DNA of 64,000 nt from Agrococcus baldri (GCA_900114805.1 FOZN01000001.1:248001-312000), one strand, 5' to 3'; positions 7,871-16,555 are shown, numbered from the stretch's first letter. The notes: generated by a model not told the origin, from the sequence alone. A program made the numbers and translations.

Positions 7871-8548
7871 ATGCAGCCCAACCCGCTCTACAAGATCGGC
7901 GTCGCCGACGTGCGCGAGCTGATCACCCGCAATCCGTGGATGCAGCTGATCTCGCACCCGGCATCCGGGCCGGTCGCTTCGCCCTCGCCGGTGCTGCTCG
8001 CACCGCACGATCGGGGCGGCGACAGCGAGCCCATCGTCCTCGAGACGCACCTCGGCCGTGCCGACGGTCGCCTGCACGGCCTGCTGCAGCCGCGCGAGGG
8101 CGGTGAGCCGCACCGGATGCTCGTCATCGTGCAGGGCGACCACGGCTACATCTCCCCCAGCTGGTACCTCGGCGCCGATGCCGGGCAGATCCCCACCTGG
8201 AACTTCGAGCAGGCAACGCTCACGTGCGACGTCGAAGTGCTCGACGCGCAGGCGAACCTGGAGACGCTGCAGCGCCTCGTCACCCATTTCGAGCAGGCCT
8301 ACGCGCCCGAGGACGGCGTGCGGCTCGACGTCGACGACGACGGCAATCGCGGCATGGCGATGGGCACGATCGGGCTGCGGCTGACCGTGCGCTCCTTCGA
8401 CGCCAAGTGCAAGATGAGCCAGAACAAGTCGGACGCGACGCGCGCATCCGTGCTCGCGCAGGTGGAGGCATCCAACCCCGGACTCGCGGCGCGCATGCGG
8501 GCGGCCGGGGCCGACGCCGCCGCTTCGCGGCAAGCCACGGCAGACTGA
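7871..8548 (+). CDS. PaiB-family FMN-binding protein
   Basis: 225-residue protein of the PaiB/FMN-binding negative transcriptional regulator family, a split-barrel fold related to pyridoxamine-phosphate oxidases. Family landmarks are GYISPSWY near residue 90, PTWNF about 15 residues later, and KMSQNKS near 180. Some members in Bacillus affect sporulation and protease genes, but most are of unknown function and flavin binding is the safer statement. ATG 7871 places the conserved NPLYKI at the N-terminus as in relatives; an upstream ATG at 7811 would add unconserved residues. It precedes an independent sigma-factor operon. Confidence 0.75.
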   Translation: MQPNPLYKIGVADVRELITRNPWMQLISHPASGPVASPSPVLLAPHDRGGDSEPIVLETHLGRADGRLHGLLQPREGGEPHRMLVIVQGDHGYISPSWYLGADAGQIPTWNFEQATLTCDVEVLDAQANLETLQRLVTHFEQAYAPEDGVRLDVDDDGNRGMAMGTIGLRLTVRSFDAKCKMSQNKSDATRASVLAQVEASNPGLAARMRAAGADAAASRQATAD

Positions 8549-8598
8549 CCCCAACCTTCGACTGCGGTCGTTCGTCTCAGTAGACAGAGGGAGTGCGC

Positions 8599-9126
8599 GT
8601 GGCAGCCAGGTGGGAGCTGGTCGTGGCAGAGCTCGTCGCCGAGCGCGGCGAAGCACTGGTGCGCTACGCGCTGCTCCTCTCGGGAGATGAGGAGGAGGCG
8701 CGCGACATGGTGCAGGACGCCCTGACGGCCACGTTCGGCCGGCTGCGCAACGGCTTCGCGGTCGAGCAGGCGGAGGCCTACGTGCGGAAGGCGATCGCGA
8801 ACCGCTTCCTCGACCGCGCCCGCCGCGGGCAGCGGTGGCGGCGGATCGCCCCGCTCGTGACCGAGCGCGAGCTGGTCGACTCGGGCTCGACGCTCACGGG
8901 CGAGCGGCTCGACATGGCGCGCCGGCTGCAGAAGCTCTCGCCGCGCGAGCGCGCCTGCATCGTGCTGCGCTACGACGAGGACCGCACCGTCGAGCAGATC
9001 GCCGCCGAGCTGGGCATCTCGGCGGGCGCGGTCAAGCGGTACCTGTCGGATGCGCTGGGCAAGCTGCGCGGGATGCTCACGCAGGAGGCGGAGCGCGATG
9101 AGCGCACCATGGGAGGCGGCGCATGA
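8599..9126 (+). CDS. ECF-type RNA polymerase sigma factor (SigE family)
   Basis: 175-residue group 4 sigma factor. Region 2 spans about residues 20-85 (ALLLSGDEEEARDMVQDAL for core binding) and region 4 about 110-155 (LSPRERACIVLRYDEDRTV then the helix-turn-helix EQIAAELGISAGAVKRYL). The length and the AEAYVRKAIANRFLDRARR segment fit the actinobacterial SigE group. GTG 8599 sits seven bases after AGAGGGA; GTG 8593 is too close to it. The stop overlaps the next gene by ATGA, so the sigma factor and the membrane protein are coupled, the usual arrangement for a sigma factor and its anti-sigma partner. Confidence 0.85.
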   Translation: MAARWELVVAELVAERGEALVRYALLLSGDEEEARDMVQDALTATFGRLRNGFAVEQAEAYVRKAIANRFLDRARRGQRWRRIAPLVTERELVDSGSTLTGERLDMARRLQKLSPRERACIVLRYDEDRTVEQIAAELGISAGAVKRYLSDALGKLRGMLTQEAERDERTMGGGA

Positions 9127-9932
9127 GCGGCGACGACGAGCTGCGGCGGCGGCTGCACGACATCCCGACGGCCGGCGCGCGGCTCGACACCGACGCGATC
9201 ATCGCCGGCGCCAGGAAGCGGCGGCGGCCGAAGACCATCGCGCTGTCGTCGGCGGCGACCGTCGCCGGTGTGCTGATCGTGGCGCCGTTCGTGGCGCCGG
9301 GACTGTCGCCGCTGCAGCAGACCGGCATGGGCACCGTGTCCGACTCCGGCGCTGCTCCGGAGTCGGCGCAGGAGTCGGGCGTCGACGCTCCCGCGACCGG
9401 TCCGAGCGTCGACGAGGGCGCCGACAGCGGCGCCGGCGCGGAGGATGCGGGCGAGGGCGACACGGGTGCATCGGGCGACACGGGTGCATCGGACGGCGGC
9501 GACGCAGCCGCTGCCGGGTCGTGGCCCGCGGACGCGCGCACGCTGCCGCTCGACCCCGGTGCGGCCTGGTGCGGCCTCTCGCGAGCGGGCGACGTGGGGC
9601 TCGCGCTGACCATGATGGAGCTGGCACCTGCAGCTGGGCCGGGCAGCGGCTTCGCGCCCGTCGAGGTGACGAACATCGGCACCCGGTCCGTCGCGCTCGA
9701 GCTCGAGCCGGTCATCGCGCTCGAGATCGAGAACTCGAGCGGGCGGATCGCCGGCGGCGAGGCGGAGTCGTTCGCGCTCTCGCCCGGTGCATCAGCGGTG
9801 CTCGACGCGCCCACGGCGGTGCTGCCGGCCGGTGTTTGCGGCGACGGGACGCCATCCGCCGACGTGCCGGTCGTGATCGTGCAGCTCGACGGCGGCGAGC
9901 CGTTCGCGGTGGTGGGCACGCCCAACGAGTGA
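9123..9932 (+). CDS. Membrane-anchored partner of the ECF sigma factor
   Basis: 269-residue protein with a short cytoplasmic N-terminus, one transmembrane helix at about residues 38-60, a low-complexity Asp/Gly/Ala/Ser linker (about 70-140) and an extracytoplasmic beta-rich domain resembling DUF4232-type secreted domains (two cysteines, WCGL near 160 and VCGDG near 240). The four-base overlap with the sigma gene suggests an anti-sigma or sensor role, but no ZAS zinc motif is present in the N-terminal part. It is a conserved-context hypothetical protein with a likely, unproven, regulatory function. Confidence 0.6.
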   Translation: MSGDDELRRRLHDIPTAGARLDTDAIIAGARKRRRPKTIALSSAATVAGVLIVAPFVAPGLSPLQQTGMGTVSDSGAAPESAQESGVDAPATGPSVDEGADSGAGAEDAGEGDTGASGDTGASDGGDAAAAGSWPADARTLPLDPGAAWCGLSRAGDVGLALTMMELAPAAGPGSGFAPVEVTNIGTRSVALELEPVIALEIENSSGRIAGGEAESFALSPGASAVLDAPTAVLPAGVCGDGTPSADVPVVIVQLDGGEPFAVVGTPNE

Positions 9933-10073
9933 CCCGTTCGCCCGCCGCGACCGGCGGGGTACAGCGTTCGCTGAGAGCGCCGCGCAGTGCCGCCATCTCC
10001 AAGGTTCGCGGCAAGGTGCGCTGGTTAGACTCGCGCCAAGCCGGCACCCCTAGGCCGGCGGCTGGGAGCACAG

Positions 10074-12185
10074 ATGCACGTCCGGATCGTTCGCCCGTCG
10101 ACAGTGGTGGCACGCCCCTTGATCGTCATGGGCCTGGGCGCCGCCGGGCTGCTCGGGCTCTCGGCTGGCGCGCTCGTCACCGAGGACCCCGTCGACCTGG
10201 GCGGCGACGCGTTCGTCGACACCACGGGCGAGTTCTCGAGCGACGCGGACGACCTGAACTCCTTCCTCGACCAGCACAACGCCGAGGCGGAGGCCGACCT
10301 CTACGTCGCCGTCGTCGGCAGCTTCGACGGCATGGACCGCGGCGAGTGGGCGGTGCAGAGCGCCGAGGCCTCCGGCCTGCCGCAGGATGCGCTGCTGGTG
10401 ACCATCGCCTGGGAGGACGGACAATGGGGCCGCGCGGTCGCGAACGCCTACCCGCTCTCGGCAGGCGAGGTCGACCAGGTGGCGCAGCAGGCGCTCGTGC
10501 CGGCGCTCAACAACGGCGACGTCGCCGGCGGCGTGATGGCCATGGCGGATGCCATCGACGAGGCGGTCGCGAGCGGGGGCACGGGCGGCTCGGGCGGCGG
10601 CACCGAGGTGAACGTCGACGGCTCGGCCGTCTGGCCGGTCGTGGCGCTCGTCGGCGGCGCGGCCGTCGTGGGCGGCGGCGGCTACCTGATCTACCGCGGG
10701 ACGAAGGCCAACAAGAAGCGCAAGGGCCAGGTCGCCGCCCAGAAGCAGCAGCAGCTCAGCCTCGAGGAGCTCAAGCAGCGCGCCGACATCGCGCTCGTGC
10801 AGCTCGACGACACCGTGCAGCAGAGCGAGCAGGAGCTCGCCTTCGCCAACGCGCAGTTCGGCGAGGAGGCCGTGCGCCCCTACCGCCAGGCGCTCGACAA
10901 GGCGAAGGGCGGACTGCAGGAGGCCTTCGGCCTGCAGCAGCAGCTCGACGACGCCTTCCCCGACACCGACCAGGAGGTGCACGACTGGTCGAGCCGCATC
11001 CTGCAGATCGCCGAGGGCGCCGGCAACGAGCTGGCCAGCCACGGCGCGTCGTTCGAGCAGCTGCGCGACCTCGAGCAGAACGCGCCGCAGGTGCTCGAGT
11101 CGGTCGCGCAGTCGCGTGCCGCGCTCGACGGGCGGATCGCGAACGCCAAGCAGATCCTCGACCGCCTCGACGACGTGCACTCGGGCGCCTCGATCGACCC
11201 GGTGCGGGAGAACATCGCCGGCGCCGAGCGGCAGCTGCCGAACATCGATCAGTCGATCGCCGCCGGCCGCGAGGCCGTCGCCGCAGGCAACGGCTCGGAC
11301 GCGGCGCTCGCCGTGCATGCGGCCGAGGCCGCGCTGGCGCAGTCCTCCGGCCTGCTGGCCGCCGTCGAGCGCGCCGAGGGCGACCTGGCGAACTCCGCGC
11401 GGCAGCTCGCCGACCTCGTGCAGGACTCGATCGGCGACATCGCCGCGGCCAAGACGCAGCGCGCGACCTCCACGACCGACCTGACCCCGCTCATCCGCTT
11501 CGTGGAGGAGCAGGTCGCGATCGCCCAGCAGCGGCCCACTGACACGCTCACCGTGCTCGCGAACCTGCAGCGCGCCAACCAGCGGCTCGACGAGGCGACC
11601 GGGCAGGCGCGGGCGCACGGCGAGCAGCTGCAGCGCTCGAAGGCCGGCCTCGAGCGCTGGATCACCTCCGCCCGCTCGAACATCGACCGCGCCGAGGACT
11701 TCATCGCCACCCGCCGCATCGGCGTCGGCCCGCACGCCCGCCAGCTGCTCGCCACCGCGCAGCAGGAGCTCGCGCAGGCGCTGCGCCTGCAGGGGCACGA
11801 CGACGCGTCGGCGACCCAGTACGCGCAGGCCGCATCGGAGCATGCCGAGCAGGCGATGCAGGACGCCTCCGGCGACATCGGCGGCTGGGGCGGCCAGTCG
11901 CAGAACCCCTACTACCGCCGCGGCGGCGGGCGCGGGCAGGACATGCTCACCGGCGGCCTGCTCGGCTACATCCTCGGCGACATGATGCGCGGCTCCGGCG
12001 GCGGCCACGGCGGCGCCTACTCCGACCCCTTCGCCGGCGGCTCGGGCGGCGGAGGCGGCGGCCTCGGCGACCTGTTCTCCGGCGGCGGCGGCTCCTTCGG
12101 CGGCGGCGGGGGCGGCTTCTTCGGCGGCGGCTTCGGGGGCGGCGGCGGCGGCTTCGGCGGCGGAGGCGGCAGCTTCGGCGGCTGA
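10074..12185 (+). CDS. TPM-domain membrane protein with coiled coil and Gly-rich tail
   Basis: 703-residue envelope protein. A signal or anchor helix lies at about 15-37. A TPM (TLP18.3/Psb32/MOLO-1) domain follows at about 45-165, with DLYVAVVGSFD and TIAWEDGQWG strands. A transmembrane helix occupies about 182-206. A long Gln/Ala/Glu-rich coiled-coil region runs to about 600. The last 95 residues are almost all glycine blocks with Phe and Ser. TPM domains in other bacteria and plastids associate with membrane stress and repair. The gene precedes pspA on the same strand, a recurring actinobacterial pair. A TAGACT hexamer at 10026-10031 may be its -10 element. Confidence 0.8.
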   Translation: MHVRIVRPSTVVARPLIVMGLGAAGLLGLSAGALVTEDPVDLGGDAFVDTTGEFSSDADDLNSFLDQHNAEAEADLYVAVVGSFDGMDRGEWAVQSAEASGLPQDALLVTIAWEDGQWGRAVANAYPLSAGEVDQVAQQALVPALNNGDVAGGVMAMADAIDEAVASGGTGGSGGGTEVNVDGSAVWPVVALVGGAAVVGGGGYLIYRGTKANKKRKGQVAAQKQQQLSLEELKQRADIALVQLDDTVQQSEQELAFANAQFGEEAVRPYRQALDKAKGGLQEAFGLQQQLDDAFPDTDQEVHDWSSRILQIAEGAGNELASHGASFEQLRDLEQNAPQVLESVAQSRAALDGRIANAKQILDRLDDVHSGASIDPVRENIAGAERQLPNIDQSIAAGREAVAAGNGSDAALAVHAAEAALAQSSGLLAAVERAEGDLANSARQLADLVQDSIGDIAAAKTQRATSTTDLTPLIRFVEEQVAIAQQRPTDTLTVLANLQRANQRLDEATGQARAHGEQLQRSKAGLERWITSARSNIDRAEDFIATRRIGVGPHARQLLATAQQELAQALRLQGHDDASATQYAQAASEHAEQAMQDASGDIGGWGGQSQNPYYRRGGGRGQDMLTGGLLGYILGDMMRGSGGGHGGAYSDPFAGGSGGGGGGLGDLFSGGGGSFGGGGGGFFGGGFGGGGGGFGGGGGSFGG

Positions 12186-12318
12186 GCCGCACCGGGGCCG
12201 GCCCTCGCCGATGCGCACCGTGACCCCACCCAGCAGCGTGACCTGACACATCCATCGACCACAACTGAACCGACACGATCCAATGGCCGCTCCGGCGGCA
12301 ACCGCAGGAAGGAACACC

Positions 12319-13101
12319 ATGTCCAAGCAGTCCATCCTCGGCCGCATCGCGCAGCTCGCGAAGGCCAACATCAACGCGCTCCTCGACCAGGCAGAGGACC
12401 CGCAGAAGATGCTCGATCAGATGGTTCGTGACTACACGAACTCGATCGCCGACGCCGAGGCTGCCATCGCGCAGACCATCGGCAACCTGCGCATGCAGGA
12501 GCAGGACTACCAGGAGGACGTGCGCGCCGCCGAGGACTGGGGCCGCAAGGCACTCGCCGCCTCGCAGCGCGCCGAGGAGTTGCGCGCATCGGGCTCGGGC
12601 GACGCGGCGAAGTTCGACAACCTCGCCAAGGTCGCGATCGGCAAGCAGATGCAGTCGGAGTCGGAGGCCCGCTCGGCCGAGCCCTCGATCCAGTCGCAGA
12701 ACGAGGTCGTCGACAAGCTGAAGACCGGCCTGCAGACGATGAAGGGCAAGCTCGACGAGCTGAAGTCGAAGCGCTCCGAGCTCATCGCGCGCTCGAAGGT
12801 CGCCGAGGCGCAGACGCAGGTGCACGACGCCGTGAAGTCGATCGACATCCTGGACCCCACGAGCGAGATCGGCCGCTTCGAGGAGAAGATCCGCCGCGAG
12901 GAGGCGAAGGTGATGGGCCAGCAGGAGCTCGCCGCCTCGTCGCTCGACGCGCAGTTCGAGGCGCTCGAGGACGTCGGCCGCGAGACCGAGATCGAGGCTC
13001 GGCTGGCCGCGCTCAAGCAGGGCTCGCAGGGGCAGCTGGGCGCCGGCTCGTCGCAGACGGATGCGTCGGGTGCCGTCGACGCGGAGGTCGTCGACCGCTG
13101 A
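12319..13101 (+). CDS. pspA: PspA/IM30 family membrane-stress protein
   Basis: 260-residue PspA/IM30 (ESCRT-III-like) protein, predicted to be nearly all helical and coiled coil from residue 5 to about 225, with the family N-terminus ILGRIAQLAKANINALLDQAEDP and the paired pattern MLDQMVRDY. Such proteins polymerise on the inner membrane and protect it during stress. The ATG follows AGGAAGGAACACC, a strong ribosome binding site; an upstream in-frame ATG at 12283 lies within the leader and is not supported. It probably works with the TPM protein upstream. A strong hairpin (13116-13149) ends the unit. Confidence 0.9.
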   Translation: MSKQSILGRIAQLAKANINALLDQAEDPQKMLDQMVRDYTNSIADAEAAIAQTIGNLRMQEQDYQEDVRAAEDWGRKALAASQRAEELRASGSGDAAKFDNLAKVAIGKQMQSESEARSAEPSIQSQNEVVDKLKTGLQTMKGKLDELKSKRSELIARSKVAEAQTQVHDAVKSIDILDPTSEIGRFEEKIRREEAKVMGQQELAASSLDAQFEALEDVGRETEIEARLAALKQGSQGQLGAGSSQTDASGAVDAEVVDR

Positions 13102-13115
13102 CGCACACGCGCGCG

Positions 13116-13149
13116 GAAGAGGGGTCGGGCTCGCGCCCGGCCCCTCTTC
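13116..13149 (+). terminator. Terminator hairpin after pspA
   Basis: GAAGAGGGG (13116-13124) pairs with CCCCTCTTC (13141-13149), continuing inward through GU and five GC pairs to a four-base loop, giving about 15 base pairs. It lies 15 bases after the pspA stop. The pairing also works for transcripts coming from the opposite, convergent gene. Confidence 0.75.
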
Positions 13150-13210
13150 GCGTGCCGGGCGGCGCCGGTCGGGCTCCCGCCCGGCCCCTCGTCGCGTGCA
13201 CGGCGGCGCC
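13123..13210. repeat. 44-bp tandem duplication overlapping the pspA terminator
   Basis: Two adjacent 44-base units, 13123-13166 and 13167-13210, share GGTCGGGCTC, CGCCCGGCCCCTC and GCGGCGCC with only a few differences. Each retains the inner hairpin GGTCGGGC/GCCCGGCC, but only the first keeps the outer GAAGAG arm. Confidence 0.8.
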
Positions 13211-13255
13211 GCTGCCCGCGCCGCCGACCGGCGTCGCCACCGCGCCCTCTGCGTC

Positions 13256-13336
13256 CTGAGCAGAGGATGCATCGCATCGTTGTCGCCAGATGAGGACGGA
13301 TCGTCCTCTGTTCGGAACATCTCCTCTGCTCAGAAC
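13256..13336. repeat. Dispersed palindromic repeat, copy 1
   Basis: Outer arms CTGAGCAGAGGA (13256-13267) and its complement (13322-13333) enclose an inner hairpin GAGGACG-GAT-CGTCCTC (13292-13308). The segment 13292-13336 matches 40787-40831 at 41 of 45 positions. Within it a 15-base unit TCCTCTGCTCAGAAC is repeated in tandem with a three-base spacer ATC (first unit diverged). It lies between convergent pspA and mshA. Confidence 0.85.
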
Positions 13337-13368
13337 GTGGAGGCTGCGGTCGCCCAGCGCGTGGGCGG

Positions 13369-14628
13369 CTACGCGCGGGCTCGGGCCGCCGCCCGATAGA
13401 CCGTCTCGAGCTCGAGCGCGACATCCTGCCAGTCGCGGCGGCTCGCCGCGCGCCGGCCGGCCAGCCCGAACTCGACCTGCAGGTCGTCGTCCTCGAGGAT
13501 CGAGCCCACCGCCTGCGCCCAGTCGAGCGGATCGCGCCCGTCGATGAGGATGCCCGTCTGCCCGTCGATCACCGACTCCAGCAGCCCGCCGACGCGTGAG
13601 GCCACCACGGGCGTGCCCGAGGCTGCGGCCTCCAGCGGCACGAGGCCGAAGGACTCGGTGCGGCTGGGCACCACCACCACGTCGGCGGCGTCGAGCAGCT
13701 GTGCGAGCGCTTCGCGGTCGAGGCTGCCGATGTGGCGCACGCGACGCTCGACGCCGAGGTCGCGGGCCAGGTCGTGCAGCGACTCCAGATAGCGCTCCGA
13801 GCCGGGCGTCGCGTCGCCCGCGAGCACGAGCACCGCACCGGGCAGATGCTGCAGCATGCGCACCGCCAGATCCTGCCCCTTCAGCGGCTGCACGCGGCCG
13901 ACGCACACCACCAGGCCGTCCTCGGGGCGCACGCCGAGCCTGGCGCGCACATCCAGCCGGGCCGCCAGCGGCGCGGGCTGGAACAGCATCGTGTCGACCG
14001 CCGGCGGCACGAGCCAGACGCGTTCGGCGGATGCGCCCACGCCGTCGCAGAGGACGTCGACCTCGGCGCGCGAGACGGCGGCGATCGCGTCGACCTCGCT
14101 GGCCAGGTAGCGCTCGGTGAGCAGCCGACGCTCGGGCTCGGGGCGGTCGTCGTCGCCGATCCGCCGGTTCTTCTCCTCGGCCAGCGTGTGGAAGGTCTGC
14201 ACGATCGGCATGCCGAGCGAGAGGGCCACCGGCAGCGCCGCCAGGCCCGAGAGCCAGTAGTGCGCGTGGATGACGTCGAAGGGCTCGTCGGCGGCGAAGG
14301 CGAACCGCTGCAGCTGCTCGCCGAACTCGTCGGCGAGGTTGGGCAGCTCGTGCTTGCGCACGATGCCGCCGCCGGTCTCGAGCGCGTGCAGCGCGACGCC
14401 CGGCGCGAGCGCCTCGGTGCGCGGCGCGCCGGTGGAGCGGGTGAAGATGTCGACCCGATTGCCGCGAGCGGCGAGCGCCATCGCGCTCTCGAGCACGAGC
14501 ACGTTCAGGCCGCCGGCGTCACCCTTGCCAGGGCGGTCCGCGGGCGAGGTGTGCATCGAGACCAGGGCGACCCGCAGGGGTGGCTGCGCAGGCGCCCCAT
14601 CAGGATTGCCGTACGGCTCCGGGCACAT
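13369..14628 (-). CDS. mshA: MshA-like D-inositol-3-phosphate glycosyltransferase
   Basis: 419-residue GT4-family retaining glycosyltransferase. The N-terminal domain has SMHTSPADRPGKGDAGGLNV near residues 23-42, the signature of MshA, which joins UDP-GlcNAc to 1L-myo-inositol-3-phosphate in the first step of mycothiol synthesis. The donor-binding C-terminal domain has GRVQPLKGQD and the E-x7-E motif in ESFGLVPLEAAASG. Length matches MshA. No other mycothiol gene is in the window, so a related sugar transferase cannot be excluded. It is divergent from the HExxH protein gene, with only 34 bases between the starts. Confidence 0.75.
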   Translation of the reverse strand: MCPEPYGNPDGAPAQPPLRVALVSMHTSPADRPGKGDAGGLNVLVLESAMALAARGNRVDIFTRSTGAPRTEALAPGVALHALETGGGIVRKHELPNLADEFGEQLQRFAFAADEPFDVIHAHYWLSGLAALPVALSLGMPIVQTFHTLAEEKNRRIGDDDRPEPERRLLTERYLASEVDAIAAVSRAEVDVLCDGVGASAERVWLVPPAVDTMLFQPAPLAARLDVRARLGVRPEDGLVVCVGRVQPLKGQDLAVRMLQHLPGAVLVLAGDATPGSERYLESLHDLARDLGVERRVRHIGSLDREALAQLLDAADVVVVPSRTESFGLVPLEAAASGTPVVASRVGGLLESVIDGQTGILIDGRDPLDWAQAVGSILEDDDLQVEFGLAGRRAASRRDWQDVALELETVYRAAARARA

Positions 14629-14662
14629 GAGTCCAGGCTATCGGCGCGCTATCGTCGCCCGC
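14629..14662. promoter_or_regulatory. Compact bidirectional promoter, probably leaderless on both sides
   Basis: Only 34 bases separate the start codons of mshA (minus) and the HExxH protein gene (plus). Two -10-like hexamers are visible: TATCGT about 14 bases before the plus start, and GATAGC (minus) about nine bases before the mshA start. There is no ribosome binding site on either side, which fits leaderless transcripts. Confidence 0.45.
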
Positions 14663-15139
14663 ATGGCAGTTTCACGATCCAGCCTCCTCGCCCGCTCCGG
14701 CACTGCCCTCGGCTCCGTCGGCCGCACGCTTGGCGGGCCCGCGTTCGAGCTCGTCACCGCTCCCCCGCTCGCCCGCGGCGGCGCCCGCATCGCGACGCAG
14801 GCGGCGCGCCTCTGGGGCCGGATCCTCGGCGGAGACGAGCGCACGGAGGGCGAGCTGCACGTGATCACCGGCCTGCCGAAGTGGGCGTTCGGGCGCGGCG
14901 GCACGACGGTCGGCGCGACCTACCTGACCCACGCATCCGATGCGCCCTCGGTGCTCGAGCACGAGGACGTGCACCGTCGGCAGTGGGAGCGCTACGGGCT
15001 GTGGTTCATCCCGATGTACTTCGCGGCCGGCCAGGACGCGACGAAGAACCGCTTCGAGATCGAGGCGGGGCTCGAGAAGGGCGGCTACCTGCCGAAGCGC
15101 GGTCGCAACCTGCCGCCACGGGAAGCCACCTCCCCCTGA
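14663..15139 (+). CDS. Small conserved protein with HExxH motif
   Basis: 158-residue protein of a family common in Microbacteriaceae, often labelled Fe-S oxidoreductase without basis; there is no cysteine cluster. The conserved core is KWAFGRGGTTVGATYL near residue 75, then EHEDVHRRQW near 100, an exact HExxH zinc-binding motif, and later KNRFEIEAGLEKGGY, whose glutamate could be a third ligand. The N-terminal 45 residues are less conserved. A membrane-adjacent metalloprotease-like role is possible but not shown. The ATG lies close to the predicted -10 element, consistent with a leaderless message. Confidence 0.6.
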   Translation: MAVSRSSLLARSGTALGSVGRTLGGPAFELVTAPPLARGGARIATQAARLWGRILGGDERTEGELHVITGLPKWAFGRGGTTVGATYLTHASDAPSVLEHEDVHRRQWERYGLWFIPMYFAAGQDATKNRFEIEAGLEKGGYLPKRGRNLPPREATSP

Positions 15140-15235
15140 CGCAACGGTGCGCAACTGAGATCGCTCTCCCGTTATTTCTCACTTAGCAGGGTTAAGGTAG
15201 ATGTATTCGGGTCACGATCAGGCGAGGAGACGGAC

Positions 15236-16534
15236 ATGGCGCACTATGTCGACCTGCTCTGGAAGCCGGATGATGCAGCCGGACTGAGCCGCAAGGATCG
15301 CGCAGCGGGCCACTACCGAGCGTATGTCCCCGACGAGCTCGGAAATCGGCTGCCGCCCATCGGCGAGGCGGCGCAGTCCGCCGCTGCGGACGCACTCGCG
15401 GTGCTCGCCCGCGCTGATGAGCGGATCGGCTCGCGTGGACGGTACCTGAACCACCTGCTCGTCCGATCGGAGAGCATCTCGTCCTCGTGGATCGAGGGCA
15501 ACCGCATCGCGCCGAAGAAGCTGGCGATCGCCGAAGCACTGCATCAGGGGAACCGGGTGGCGCTCGAGGTCGTCGCCAACGTGCGTGCGACAGAGCAGGC
15601 CATCGCCGAGCTCGCCGATCGAGAGCGGCCGATCACGACCCGCGACATCGAACGGCTGCAGCACGTCATCCAGCCCGCGCTGACCCCCGGACTGCGCACC
15701 GAGCAGAACTGGGTGGGTGGTCCCGGCTGGAGCCCCTTGCGGGCAGACTTCGTGCCACCGCCCGACGGTGAAGTGCGACGCCTGGTCGACGATCTCAGCG
15801 GCTTCCTCACGGCGACCGACGGCAATCCCGTCGTGCGAGCGGCGATCGCGCACGCGCAATTCGAGACGATCCATCCATTCATCGACGGCAATGGGCGCAC
15901 CGGTCGGGCGCTCATCCACACGGTGCTGCGCCGCGCCGATGCGCTGCGCAACACCCTCATCCCGATCAGCACGGTGTTCGCCGGCGACGTCGACGCCTAT
16001 CTGGGTGGACTCACAGCCTTTCGAGCGAACCCGCCGCGGCTCGACGACTGGGTGCTCGGCTTCGCACACGCCGCCGAGCTCGCCGCGGGCAATGCCGTGC
16101 GGCTCTCGGAGGACATCACGGCGCTCGACGCGGCCGTCCTCGAGCAGCTGATCGCCGACCGTCGCGAACGCGGGCTCTCACCCGCGACCCCACGCAGCGA
16201 CGCGCTCGTGCTGCGCATCCTCGCCACCCTCGCCAGCGATCCCGTGCTGACTGCGGAGTCTGTGGTCGCTCGGCTCGGCGGCTCGCCTGCGGCGGCGCAT
16301 CGTGCGCTCACCGAGCTCGGTGAGGCAAGGATCCTCGGCCGCACGAAGGATCAACGGGGCCGGCTGGTGTGCTGGACGGCTGATCGCCATCTGGGCCTGG
16401 TGGCGCTCACCGAGCGCAGCAATCGCGTCGGCGGCGGCGACACGGCAGGCCGCGGACCCCGACTCGCCCCGCCCGCCCCCACCGCCGCACAGGTCGGCCG
16501 GCTCCGGCCACGGAAGGCGCCGCCGACAGCGTGA
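15236..16534 (+). CDS. Fic-family protein adenylyltransferase
   Basis: 432-residue Fic protein. The catalytic motif HPFIDGNGRTGR near residue 219 matches HPFx[D/E]GNGRxxR exactly, so AMP transfer to target hydroxyls should be possible. An N-terminal inhibitory motif SxxxEG appears as SSSWIEGN near residue 85, as in class II Fic enzymes that autoinhibit in cis. The C-terminal part (about 310-400) contains a winged-helix-like segment seen in many stand-alone Fic proteins. The targets are unknown. RBS GGCGAGGAG lies 5-6 bases before ATG. The upstream 50 bases are unusually AT-rich for this genome and include CTTA-N7-TAAG symmetry at about 15182-15196. Confidence 0.87.
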   Translation: MAHYVDLLWKPDDAAGLSRKDRAAGHYRAYVPDELGNRLPPIGEAAQSAAADALAVLARADERIGSRGRYLNHLLVRSESISSSWIEGNRIAPKKLAIAEALHQGNRVALEVVANVRATEQAIAELADRERPITTRDIERLQHVIQPALTPGLRTEQNWVGGPGWSPLRADFVPPPDGEVRRLVDDLSGFLTATDGNPVVRAAIAHAQFETIHPFIDGNGRTGRALIHTVLRRADALRNTLIPISTVFAGDVDAYLGGLTAFRANPPRLDDWVLGFAHAAELAAGNAVRLSEDITALDAAVLEQLIADRRERGLSPATPRSDALVLRILATLASDPVLTAESVVARLGGSPAAAHRALTELGEARILGRTKDQRGRLVCWTADRHLGLVALTERSNRVGGGDTAGRGPRLAPPAPTAAQVGRLRPRKAPPTA

Positions 16535-16555
16535 GCGTCGCGCGGACGCCTCCGC

